DNA of 64,000 nt. It comes from Caballeronia sp. SBC1 (lineage in GTDB: Bacteria > Pseudomonadota > Gammaproteobacteria > Burkholderiales > Burkholderiaceae). This document shows positions 40,748 through 50,200 of the stretch, one piece after another. The stretch's first letter is position 1; every line of letters begins with the position of its first letter. Where the stretch lies: assembly GCF_011493005.1 (NCBI RefSeq), contig NZ_CP049156.1, forward strand, positions 2,170,001-2,234,000, written 5' to 3'. Below the pieces are notes generated by a model. That model was given only the letters and a program-made list of their open reading frames with translations, did no database searches and was not told where the DNA came from. The translations under genes and the position numbers were made by a program.

Positions 40748-42294
40748 TGAGCGCGCGGGCGCCGGTGTTCACGGTCGAGCGGTTGCGCGGGGACTTTTTC
40801 CCGTGGGTGCTCGCGCTCGTGACCGGGCTGGACTACTTCGACAACGCCATCTTTTCGTTTTTTGCCAGCTACATTGCGGGTGGAATCAATGCATCGCCGG
40901 ATGAACTTGTGTGGTCGTCGAGCGCGTACGCGGTCGCCGCCGTGCTCGGGATCTTGCAGCAGCAATGGTGGGTGGACCGGCTCGGGCACCGGCGTTATGT
41001 GGCCGGCTGCATGCTGCTGTACGCGTGCGGCGCGATGATGTCCGCGCTCACCGAAACCTCGCTGCAACTGATGTTCACGCGCGGTTTGCAAGGCTACTTC
41101 ATCGGTCCGATGATGGGCGCATGCCGCATCCTGATCCAAGTGAGCTTTACGCCGCAAAAGCGCGCCGGCGCAACGCGGGCGTTCTTGATCCTGATCGTGG
41201 GCAGCAGCGCAGTTGCGCCCTTGCTTGGGGGCTGGCTCGTGTCGCACTTCGACTGGCGCGCGTTGTTCGCCTGCACCGCGCCCGCAGGGCTCGCATTCGC
41301 CGTCCTGGCCATGCTCGCATTGCCTGATTCCGGCAATGTGGTGCGGGAGGAACGTGGCGCGACGAGTTTCTGGCCGTATCTATTGTTTGCGTTTGCGCAG
41401 GGCGCGCTGCAGATCGTGATGCAACAAGTGCGCTTCGTGCACTTCAGCACGTCGCCTGCTCTCGTATTGCTGACGGTGGCGGGTATTGGCGCCCTCGCCT
41501 GGTTTGCGTGGCATCAATGGCATCACCCTGCACCGCTCGTACGCCTTCACGCACTGCGCGAACGCTCGTTTCAGGTCGGTCTCCTGCTGTACATGTTCTA
41601 TTACTTCGAGTCGACGGGATTCAGCTACCTGATCTCGCGATTCCTCGAACAGGGACTCGGGTATCCGGTCGAGAACACGGGCCGGCTGGTCGGTATCACG
41701 TCGCTGATCTCGGGTTCCGCGCTGTTCCTGTATTTCAGGTATACCAAGTACGTGAAGCGCAAGAAATGGATCATCGTGCCGGGTTTTGCGATTGCGGCGC
41801 TGGTCGGGTGGCTGATGACGCGAATGTCGCCGGGCGTGGCCCAAAGCGACCTGATCCCACCCATGTTGCTACGTGGATTGTTGCTGCTGTTCATCGTGTT
41901 GCCCGTCGCGAATCTGACGTTCAAGATTTTCGAGATCGAGGAGTTTACGCACGGCTACCGGTTGAAAAATATTGTGCGGCAGTTGACGCTCTCGTTTGCA
42001 ACGGCGGCAGTGATTATTGTCGAACAGCATCGGGAAGCCTTGCATCAGTCAAGACTCGCCGAAGCTGTGAATCCGTACAATCCGGAATTTCAGAACGCCG
42101 CGAATGCGCTGGCGAATGGCTTCGCAGCGGCTGGCCATTCAGCCGTCGATGCCCACAGGCTTGCTATTGCAACCATCGCCCGCACGGTCGCGCAACAGGC
42201 GAGTTTCCTCGCTTCGCTCGACGGTTTTTATTTCCTGATGGGTGTGGCAATTTGCGGTGGCGTGTTCGCCCTCTGGCAGAAACAGATCGATTGA
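40747..42294 (+). CDS. MFS transporter, DHA2-like
   Basis: A 515-residue protein with about 14 hydrophobic helices, the drug:H+ antiporter 2 (EmrB/QacA-like) plan, and a cytoplasmic loop with charged GHRR-type motif A (VDRLGHRRYVAG). A hydrophilic helical segment around residues 400-490 interrupts the last two helices. The substrate is not known. The start overlaps the MerR stop, so the two are coupled. Function as efflux is inferred from the family and the regulator. Confidence 0.87.
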   Translation: MSARAPVFTVERLRGDFFPWVLALVTGLDYFDNAIFSFFASYIAGGINASPDELVWSSSAYAVAAVLGILQQQWWVDRLGHRRYVAGCMLLYACGAMMSALTETSLQLMFTRGLQGYFIGPMMGACRILIQVSFTPQKRAGATRAFLILIVGSSAVAPLLGGWLVSHFDWRALFACTAPAGLAFAVLAMLALPDSGNVVREERGATSFWPYLLFAFAQGALQIVMQQVRFVHFSTSPALVLLTVAGIGALAWFAWHQWHHPAPLVRLHALRERSFQVGLLLYMFYYFESTGFSYLISRFLEQGLGYPVENTGRLVGITSLISGSALFLYFRYTKYVKRKKWIIVPGFAIAALVGWLMTRMSPGVAQSDLIPPMLLRGLLLLFIVLPVANLTFKIFEIEEFTHGYRLKNIVRQLTLSFATAAVIIVEQHREALHQSRLAEAVNPYNPEFQNAANALANGFAAAGHSAVDAHRLAIATIARTVAQQASFLASLDGFYFLMGVAICGGVFALWQKQID

Positions 42295-42340
42295 GCGCCG
42301 GAAAGCATCAAGAGAACATCGAGAGAACACTACAGATCTC

Positions 42341-43180
42341 ATGGCCAATTTCCTGACCCGGCTGATCAGCGGAAATCGTCGTGAAAGAGCGCTGCGCAAA
42401 CACGCTATCGACGACACGCTCTGGCACAACACACTCGAGCGCCTGCCGTTTTTTGGTCATCTCGACGACGCCGATCGCGGCCGGCTGCGCGAATGGTCAA
42501 CGCTTTTTATCGCTGAAAAGGAGTTTTCGACCGCCCACGACCTGACGCTCACCGACGCGATGATCGTCGCTATCGCGGCGCAAGCCTGTCTGCCCGTGCT
42601 GAATCTGAGCCTGGAGTTGTACCGCGGCTGGGTCGGCGTGATTGTGTATCCGGGCGAGTTCGTGATCCGCAAGACGGTTGAGGACGAGGCGGGCGTGGTG
42701 CACGAGATTGAACACGATGCGAGCGGCGAGGCTTGGGAAGGCGGCCCGGTCGTGCTGTCGTGGGAAGACGCGCAGATGACCGATGGCGCCGATGCCTACA
42801 ACGTGGTGATCCACGAGTTTGCGCACAAGATCGACATGCTGAATGGCGAGGCGGACGGTCATCCGCCCCTCTTTCGCCGCTGGCACGCGCCGCTCGATTC
42901 CAACGCCTGGAACGATGTCTTCGATCACGCGTACGACCATTTCTGCGCTCAGGTTGACGCGGTTCCCCCGCGCCGATGGGGCCGGTTTGAGCGCGAATCG
43001 CTGATCGATCCCTACGCCGCCGACCATCCGTCGGAGTTTTTTGCAGTCTGCAGCGAGGCGCTGTTCGTGCAGCCGGTGGCGTTCGAGCGTGATTATCCGG
43101 AGTTGTATCGCCTGCTTGCGCGCTATTACCGGCAGGACCCTGCGGGCGTGGGTGCGCTGAACTCGCCGGGGCAAGAATGA
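42341..43180 (+). CDS. mtfA: MtfA-like zinc peptidase
   Basis: A 279-residue protein. The zinc motif HEFAH is His158-Glu159-x-x-His162, and the third ligand lies in the C-terminal region (HPSEFFAVCSEALF). MtfA of E. coli is a peptidase that binds and inactivates the repressor Mlc, which connects it to the glucose PTS. Whether this organism has that target is unknown. The ATG at 42341 matches the family start; the longer frame starting upstream overlaps the MFS stop and is rejected. Confidence 0.9.
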   Translation: MANFLTRLISGNRRERALRKHAIDDTLWHNTLERLPFFGHLDDADRGRLREWSTLFIAEKEFSTAHDLTLTDAMIVAIAAQACLPVLNLSLELYRGWVGVIVYPGEFVIRKTVEDEAGVVHEIEHDASGEAWEGGPVVLSWEDAQMTDGADAYNVVIHEFAHKIDMLNGEADGHPPLFRRWHAPLDSNAWNDVFDHAYDHFCAQVDAVPPRRWGRFERESLIDPYAADHPSEFFAVCSEALFVQPVAFERDYPELYRLLARYYRQDPAGVGALNSPGQE

Positions 43181-43211
43181 ACCTTCCGCGTCGGTCCGGA
43201 AGCCCTGAAAA

Positions 43212-43241
43212 CATGCCAAACAGCTGATTTTCTGGCATAAT
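43212..43241 (+). promoter_or_regulatory. Probable promoter of rpmE2
   Basis: ATGCCA near 43212-43217, an 18-base spacer and TGGCATAAT at 43233-43241, an extended -10. It is about 125 bases upstream of the gene. Confidence 0.45.
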
Positions 43242-43365
43242 CGCCGTTTTTCGACCTCAGGCAAGTGGCTCGCGCTCGCAAGATCGGTTTGCAGGATGGC
43301 CTGCAAACATGCGCAAACCCCGTAATCCGGGTGGGCTGGCTACCAACAGATACCAAGGAAAGACC

Positions 43366-43620
43366 ATGAAAGAAGGCATTCACCCGAATTACCGCGAAGT
43401 GCTGTTTGTCGACATGTCGAATGACTTCAAGTTCATCACACGTTCGACCATCAACACGCGCGAAACCGGCGAGTTCGAAGGCAAGACGTACCCGCTGGCA
43501 AAGATCGAAGTGTCGTCGGAATCGCATCCGTTCTACACCGGTCAGCAAAAGATCATGGACACGGCCGGCCGCGTCGAGAAGTTCAACAAGAAGTTCGCAG
43601 CATTTTCGGCAAAGAAGTAA
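43366..43620 (+). CDS. rpmE2: 50S ribosomal protein L31, type B
   Basis: An 84-residue ribosomal protein. It has the type B character: no CxxC zinc motif, and the [22 protein letters not shown] segment. Type B L31 is the paralogue that replaces zinc-binding L31 under zinc limitation in organisms that have both; a second copy is outside this window and unverified. The start at 43366 has AAGGAAAG upstream. It is followed by a perfect terminator. Confidence 0.95.
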   Translation: MKEGIHPNYREVLFVDMSNDFKFITRSTINTRETGEFEGKTYPLAKIEVSSESHPFYTGQQKIMDTAGRVEKFNKKFAAFSAKK

Positions 43621-43650
43621 TTAGTCGAGAAAGCCGCCAAGGCTGGTTTC

Positions 43651-43680
43651 AAAAAAAGGCAGCGAAAGCTGCCTTTTTTT
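43651..43680 (+). terminator. Terminator of rpmE2
   Basis: A 13-bp perfect stem (43651-43663 with 43668-43680) with a GAAA loop and seven-base A and T flanks within the repeat. Confidence 0.93.
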
Positions 43681-43849
43681 CGTCTGTACCTCGTGCGCCG
43701 GGGCAATCCGGGGCCAATCGGGCGAACTCACCCCGCTGAACCCACACGCTTTCAAGCACCGCAATGACGCGCGCGGCGCCACCCGTCTACAATGCCGGAT
43801 TCGGTAAAAATCGCACGACCCGCCAAGGCACGAGATTCGCGTGTCACAC

Positions 43850-43893
43850 CAGGATCCGAGCAGGACCCAAGCAGGATCCAAGCAGGACCCAAG
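43850..43893. repeat. 11-bp tandem repeat, four copies
   Basis: caggatccgag, caggacccaag, caggatccaag, caggacccaag, back to back, about 45 bases before the start of the next gene. Confidence 0.9.
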
Positions 43894-43937
43894 CGCCGCC
43901 GCATTGCTCCATCAGTTTTGTTCCCTCGCCCAAACGC

Positions 43938-45701
43938 ATGCGAAATGTTGTCCGTCTGACCGCCTCCGCCACTAGCGCCCTGCCGCGCTGGCTGCTGCTC
44001 GCCATTTGTATCATCTACGCGTCGTTTGGACTGTTCGGCCGTGACCCGTGGAAAAACGAGGACGCAGCGGGCTTCGGCGTGATGTGGACCATGGCCAACG
44101 GGGGCGCGAAAGACTGGCTCCTGCCGAATCTGGTAGGCAAGGCGCTCACCGGCGACGGCCCGTTCATGTACTGGTTCGGCGCGGGTTTTATCCGCCTGCT
44201 GAGCCCGTGGGTCGATGCAAGCAACGCATCGAGAGTGGTAACCGGATTGCTGTTTTGTATCGCCTGCGCGTTCGTCTGGTACACGGCGTATCTACTTGGC
44301 CGGCGTGACGAGGCACAACCGTTCAAATACGCCTTTGGCGGCGAGCCCGAGCCGCGTGACTACGGCCGCACACTCGCCGATGGCGCGCTGCTGATCCTGC
44401 TCGCCTGCTTCGGCCTGGCCGAGCGCGGCCACGAAACCACGCCCCAGCTCGCTCAGTTCGCCGGCACCGCCATGCTGCTGTACGGCCTCGTGCGCAGTTG
44501 CGACAAGCCGATCCAGGGCGCGCTCGTCTGGGGCGCGGCTATTGGCTTCGTGGGTTTATCGAGCAGCCCGGTGCTGGTGCTGGCACTGCTGCTCTGCACG
44601 CTGGCCATGACCGTTATCGTGCGCGAAGTGCGGCCGTTCCATCTGGTTGTGCTCGGCGTCCCCGTCGCCGTCATCCTGATCGGCGCTTGGGTGTGGGCGG
44701 TGCTGTACTTCTACCCGGACGACGGTGAATGGTGGCTGCGCCAATGGTGGCGTAACAGCTTCGACTCGTTTTCCGGTTCGCCGATCCAGGCGCTCTCCTA
44801 CGCCCTCAAGAACCTGCCGCTCTTCACGTGGCCGGCGTGGCCGCTCGCCATCTGGACCTTTGTGAGCTGGAGCGGACTGCGCCGCTCGCCGCACGTGGCC
44901 GTGCCGCTTTCGGTGATCGGGCCGCTGCTGGTGCTGGTGATCCTGCAAAGTCATCAGTCGAACCGCCTGTTCATGCTGTTGCTGCCGCCGTTGTCCGTGC
45001 TGGCCACGTTCGCGCTGCCCACGCTCAAGCGCGGGGCGATCAACGCCATCGACTGGTTTGCAATGTTGAGTTTCACGCTGCTCGCCACGTTCGTCTGGCT
45101 CGTCTGGAGCGCGGGCCTGTTTGGTTTCCCCGCCCCGCTCGCGCGCAATCTCGCGCGTCTGGCGCCCGGTTTCCAGCCCGAATTCAAGATCATGTCGTTC
45201 GTGTGCGCGGTCGCCGTGACGCTGTGCTGGTTCTCGCTCGCGCGTTGGCGCCTCGCGCGTCATCCGAAGGTGTTGTGGCGCAGCGTCGTGCTGTCGAGCG
45301 CGGGAACCACGCTGATGTGGGTGCTGCTGATGACGCTGTGGCTGCCCGTGGTGAACTACAGCCGGACGTATCGCGACGTGGCCGAACAGATTGCCGATCA
45401 TCTGCCGCCTGACTACACCTGCATTTCCCCGGTGCGCCTGGGCGATGCACAGATTGCGACTTTCGCGTATTTCGGCGGCATGCATTTCGCCTTCGATGAA
45501 GACTGCGACGTGATCCTGCGCCAGGACACGCAAGATTACGGCGAACCGTCGTCAATCTCGCCGTTCGAGTGGAAGCTGGTGTGGGAAGGCCGGCGCGTGG
45601 CCGACCGCGACGAACGGTTCCGGCTGTATGTGCGCATCGAGCGGCCGGTGGCGCCGGTCAAGCGGTTGCGGCCGAAGTCGCTGCATCGCGGAAGCGACTG
45701 A
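43938..45701 (+). CDS. ArnT-like glycosyltransferase, GT39/PMT superfamily
   Basis: A 587-residue membrane protein. The N-terminal helix is followed by the GRDPWKNED loop, which corresponds to the acidic catalytic loop after helix one in PMT/ArnT proteins. About a dozen further hydrophobic helices run to residue 495, and a soluble periplasmic domain closes the protein (LPPDYTCISPVRLGDAQ). Members transfer a sugar from a lipid carrier in the periplasm, often to lipid A or proteins. The acceptor is not known. The MATE gene starts three bases after its stop, so they are likely an operon. The ATG at 43938 is chosen because upstream in-frame residues show no membrane-protein character. Confidence 0.85.
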   Translation: MRNVVRLTASATSALPRWLLLAICIIYASFGLFGRDPWKNEDAAGFGVMWTMANGGAKDWLLPNLVGKALTGDGPFMYWFGAGFIRLLSPWVDASNASRVVTGLLFCIACAFVWYTAYLLGRRDEAQPFKYAFGGEPEPRDYGRTLADGALLILLACFGLAERGHETTPQLAQFAGTAMLLYGLVRSCDKPIQGALVWGAAIGFVGLSSSPVLVLALLLCTLAMTVIVREVRPFHLVVLGVPVAVILIGAWVWAVLYFYPDDGEWWLRQWWRNSFDSFSGSPIQALSYALKNLPLFTWPAWPLAIWTFVSWSGLRRSPHVAVPLSVIGPLLVLVILQSHQSNRLFMLLLPPLSVLATFALPTLKRGAINAIDWFAMLSFTLLATFVWLVWSAGLFGFPAPLARNLARLAPGFQPEFKIMSFVCAVAVTLCWFSLARWRLARHPKVLWRSVVLSSAGTTLMWVLLMTLWLPVVNYSRTYRDVAEQIADHLPPDYTCISPVRLGDAQIATFAYFGGMHFAFDEDCDVILRQDTQDYGEPSSISPFEWKLVWEGRRVADRDERFRLYVRIERPVAPVKRLRPKSLHRGSD

Positions 45702-45703
45702 TC

Positions 45704-47083
45704 ATGTGGCCGGATGTCCGCAAGATCGTGGCCCTGGCGTGGCCGGTTCTGATCGGCCAGTTGGCGATCATCGCGTTCGGCGTGATCGATACAGCCATGG
45801 TCGGTCGATATTCCGCCACGGATCTGGCGGCACTCGGCCTCGGTTCGTCGATCTACATCTCTGTCTATATTGGTTTGACGGGCATCCTGACGGCGTTGCA
45901 GCCCATCGCCGGCCAATTGTTCGGTGCGCGGCGCGAAGCCGAGATCGGCGAGGAAGTCCGGCAGGCACTATGGCTGGCGGCGGTGTTGTCGGTGATTGGC
46001 TTCGTCTGCCTGTATTTCCCGCAGCCTCTTCTAAGCATCGCCGATGCTCCCCCCGCCCTGCACGACCGCACCCTCGCCTATTTGCGCATCCTGTCGCTTG
46101 GACTGCCCGCGAGTCTGGCATTTCGTGTTTATAGCTCGCTCACAAACGCCGTCGGTAAACCGCGCCTCGTCATGTTCCTGCAAGTCGGCGCGCTGATGCT
46201 GAAGATCCCGCTCAACCTGTGGTTCATCTTCGGCGGTTTCGGCGTGCCGGCGCTCGGTGGTCCGGGCTGCGCCATTGCCAGCACCATGATCAACTGGCTA
46301 ATAGCCATTGTCGGAATAACGGTGCTTGTGCGTTTTGAGTTCTTCCGGCCGTTCGGCGTGTTTTCGCGCTTTTGCTGGCCCGTCTGGCAACGTCAAAAAG
46401 CGCTGCTCAAACTCGGCATTCCTATGGGGCTGTCCTACCTGATCGAAGTGACGTCATACACCTTCATGGCGTTGTTCATCTCGCACTTTGGCACGACCAC
46501 GCTGGCTGGGCATCAGATCACCGGAAACATTGGCGCCGTGCTCTACATGACGCCCTTGTCCATTGGCGTGGCGTCCGCGACCCTCGTCTCGCAGGCGCTC
46601 GGCGCACAACGTTTCGATGCCGCCCGTTCGCTCGCCCGCCACGGCATTATGTTGTCGTGCGGTATTGCGTGCGTGTACGGCGCGGCGCTGTTCGCACTGC
46701 GGCCGTACTTGCTCGAGGCCTACACGCCGGACAGCCAGGTGATCGCGGCGGCCATGCCGTTACTCGCCATTGTCGTGTTCTATCATTTCTTCGATGCCCT
46801 CCAGATCACCACGGCTTTCGTGCTGCGCGCCTACAAGGTGGCGGTCGTACCCACGGTGATCTACGCGGTTGCGTTGTGGGGGATCGGGTTGGGCGGCGGG
46901 TACTTGCTCGGGTTCAACGTGGGCGGTTATGCGCCTGCCTGGCTGCATGGTGCACGCGGGTTCTGGGTGGCGAACTCGCTGAGCCTGGGCGTGGCGGGCG
47001 TAGGACTGTTTCTCTACTGGCGGCGTATCAGCACGCGGCACATTCCGGACGATCGCGTCCGCGCAGGGGCCGAGCCGGTTTAG
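45704..47083 (+). CDS. MATE family efflux transporter
   Basis: A 459-residue protein with about 12 membrane helices in two halves, the MATE plan (DTAMVGRYSATDLAALGLGSS in the first half, GTTTLAGHQITGNIGAVLYM in the second). It is Na+ or H+ coupled and commonly exports cationic drugs. The ATG at 45704 lies three bases beyond the previous gene's stop; upstream in-frame residues are translation of that gene in another frame. No ribosome-binding site is strong, which suggests translational coupling. Confidence 0.92.
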   Translation: MWPDVRKIVALAWPVLIGQLAIIAFGVIDTAMVGRYSATDLAALGLGSSIYISVYIGLTGILTALQPIAGQLFGARREAEIGEEVRQALWLAAVLSVIGFVCLYFPQPLLSIADAPPALHDRTLAYLRILSLGLPASLAFRVYSSLTNAVGKPRLVMFLQVGALMLKIPLNLWFIFGGFGVPALGGPGCAIASTMINWLIAIVGITVLVRFEFFRPFGVFSRFCWPVWQRQKALLKLGIPMGLSYLIEVTSYTFMALFISHFGTTTLAGHQITGNIGAVLYMTPLSIGVASATLVSQALGAQRFDAARSLARHGIMLSCGIACVYGAALFALRPYLLEAYTPDSQVIAAAMPLLAIVVFYHFFDALQITTAFVLRAYKVAVVPTVIYAVALWGIGLGGGYLLGFNVGGYAPAWLHGARGFWVANSLSLGVAGVGLFLYWRRISTRHIPDDRVRAGAEPV

Positions 47084-47215
47084 ATTCAACCATCGCAACC
47101 GCGCACTCGATGCAATCAGTTTGCATCGTCTTGTCATAAAATGAAAACAATTGGCAAGGATGACGTAACATTCCGGTAAAATCGCCAGCGTTTTGGCCAC
47201 CCTGGAACGAGTGCG

Positions 47216-50200
47216 ATGATCCGCGTCATAAAAAAACAACGCTGGCCACTGGCAACGCTGGCCGCCCTCTCCTTGCTCGCAGCGGGCTTCCTGGGCGCCA
47301 CGCATCGCGCCGACGCCGCCCGCACGCTGAGCGTGTCGCCACAGGGCAAGGTCACGCAGGTGCGCCAGGTGGTCGTCAAGTTCGACGAAGCGATGATCGC
47401 GTTCGGAGATCCCGCAGCCAAAGCCCCAGCTCAAGTCCACTGCAGCGGGGGATCATCGGCGGGTTCCGCTCACTGGATCGACGATAAAACCTGGGCGTTC
47501 GACTTCATGCAAGACCTCACGCCCGGTATGCGCTGCTCGGTCGCGCTGGAAGACGGACTCAAATCCGCCGCGGGCAACGCGCTCACCGGTCCACGGCAGT
47601 TCCGCTTCGAAACCGGCGGCCCGTTTGTCACGCAAGTCATGCCCGGCGGCGGCGAGATAGAAGAAAAACAGACCTTCGTGCTGCGCCTGAACGGCCCCGC
47701 GACAGAAGCGTCCGCGTTGCAGGACATCTGGTGCGAATCGAATGGATTGGGTAACCGGATTCCCGTCAAGACCGTCGACGCCAACGCGCGCGCCGCCCTC
47801 CTCAAACATTTCCGCCTCGAAAAAGACAGCGCACGCGTGCTCACGCTCGCCTGCCAGCAGACCCTGCCGTCCGCCACGAAAATGCAACTCGTGTACGGCG
47901 CGGGCGTAGCCGGCCCGAGCGGTCTTGCCAACGACGTAGAGAAACGCTTCGACTTCGATGTCCGTGAACCCTTCACCGCGAGTTTTTCCTGCGAACGTGA
48001 AAACGCCAAGGCGCCCTGCACGCCGTTGCGCCCGTTGCGCATCCGCTTCAGCTCCCCCGTGCCACGAGCGGACGCAGAAAAGATCACCTTGCACGGCCCG
48101 GGCGGCAAGACCTCGCCCCAGTTCGATCCCGACGAAAAGGACAACGACATCACCAGCGTCCAGTTCGCGGCGCCGTTGCCCGAACACGCGGATTTATCGA
48201 TAGAACTGCCTGCTGGCCTCAAGGATTCCAGCGGTCGCACGCTGTCGAACGCGGACCTTTTCCCGCTGAAGACATCAACGGCGCCCATGCCGCCGCTCGC
48301 CAAGTTTTCATCGTCGACATTCGGGATCATCGAGCGTTTCGCCGAACCGAACATGCCCGCCATGTTGCCCGTCACGCTGCGCCACGTGGAAGCCGACCTG
48401 AAAGTGAATGGCCTCAACGCGGGGTCATCGAGCGTGACAAAGCTGCGCGTGGATGCCGACACCGAGATTCGTCGATGGATGAAAACCGTCAATCGTTTCG
48501 ACGGCTTTTCAATGTCCGTCGCGCAGATCAAACAGGAGATGCCACAGGCGCTCAGCAACGGCATCACGCCGGTCTACGCGCAGGGCAGCACCGCGAAAGA
48601 TCCGCAAATCGATATCCGCTCGCTGTCGTTGCTGGCGAAACAACCGGGCGTTGAAAGCCTGAGCGTGCCGCAAGCCGATCCCAAGTCGCTGCGGCCTTTT
48701 GAAGTGGTCGGCATTCCTCTCCCGAAACCCGGTTTCTATGTAGTCGAACTGGCATCGCCGGCATTGGGTGCATCGTTGCTCGGCAAACCGCAAGCCATGT
48801 ATGTGCGCACCTCGGTGCTCGTCACCAACCTGGGCGTGCACTTCAAACAAGGCCGCGAAAACAGCATCGTCTGGGTGACCGCGCTCGATAGCGGCAAACC
48901 CGTGCCGAACGCACAAGTGCGCGTCACGGATTGCAATGGCGATCAGATTGCAGTCGCCAAGACCGACCTGAATGGCATTGCAACGATCGGCAAACCGCTG
49001 GCATCGGCACGTTCCTGCGATGAAAACAGCATCGACGATTCCGGCTTCTTTGTCTCAGCGCGCGTCGACGATCCGAAGACCGGCCCGGACATGGCTTTCG
49101 TGCGGTCGGACTGGAATCGCGGGATTGAATCGTGGCGCTTCAATGTGCCCACCGATATGAGCCGCGATCAAACCACGCGCGCGACAACCGTATTCGACCG
49201 GACGCTGCTGCGCGCGGGTGAAACGGTGTCGATGAAACATTTGATCCGTGAAGAAACGCTCAACGGTTTTGCGTTCCCGTCGCATTTGCCTTCGCGCGTG
49301 ACGATCCGTCATGAGGGCAGCGGCCAGACCTATCATCTGCCGCTCAAATGGGCGGCTGACCGGAGCGCCGATTCCACCTTCCCGATTCCCGCCGCTGCGA
49401 AGCTCGGCGAATACAGCGTAACGCTGGACGACGGATCGACAAACACGGACGACGACAACAACGGCGACGACGCCGGGTCCGGTCACATGAGCATCGAAAC
49501 CGGCAATTTCCGCGTGGAGGAATTCCGCCTGCCGGTGTTCAAGGGATCGATCGGCATTCGCGATCAAAAGACCGGCGCGCTCGTCGCCGCGACGACCGCA
49601 CCGCTCGCGGTGCAGATTGAATATGTGTCGGGCGGACCGGCATCGAATCTGCCGGTGCAAGTGTCGGCATTGATGAAAGACACGTCACCGGCTTTTGCTT
49701 CGCAGTTCGAATCGTTTAGTTTCGCGCCGTATAAGAAACCCACCGATGATGGCGCCAGCGCGCCCGCAACCGAAGGCGAGGATGACAACAGCAACGCGCA
49801 GGAAGATACGTCCACGGCGAAACTCATCGCCGATAAAACCGCGCTGACGCTCGACCGCAATGGCACGGGTACCCTCACGCTCAAGTCGCTGCCGGTGGTG
49901 GAAGCGCCAAAGCAGCTTGCGCTGGAAGCGACCTTCGCGGACCCCAACGGCGAGATCCAGACGCTGCGCGGCAGTGCCACGCTCTGGCCCGCAGCTGTTG
50001 CCGCCGGTATCAAGGCAGGCGACTGGGTGTCGGTCGGCAACGCGGTGCCGGTGCAGGCACTTGCCGTCGACTTGCAAGGCAAGCCGCGCGCGGGCGTCGC
50101 GCTCGAAATACGCGGCGTTGCACGGACCATGACGAGCTCGCGCAAGCGCATGGTCGGCGGTTTCTATGCATACGACAACCACACGGAAACCAAGGACCTC

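Larger units (their letters stand above)
43621..43937. other. Spacer upstream of the glycosyltransferase
   Basis: A 317-base gap. It contains the rpmE2 terminator and four tandem copies of an 11-bp unit at 43850-43893. No other gene is evident. A longer open frame into this region lacks a ribosome-binding site. Confidence 0.6.

Noticed and set aside
47151..47182. TTGGCA / TAAAAT as a promoter for the macroglobulin gene
   Set aside because: The spacer is 20 bases, too long for a normal sigma-70 promoter.
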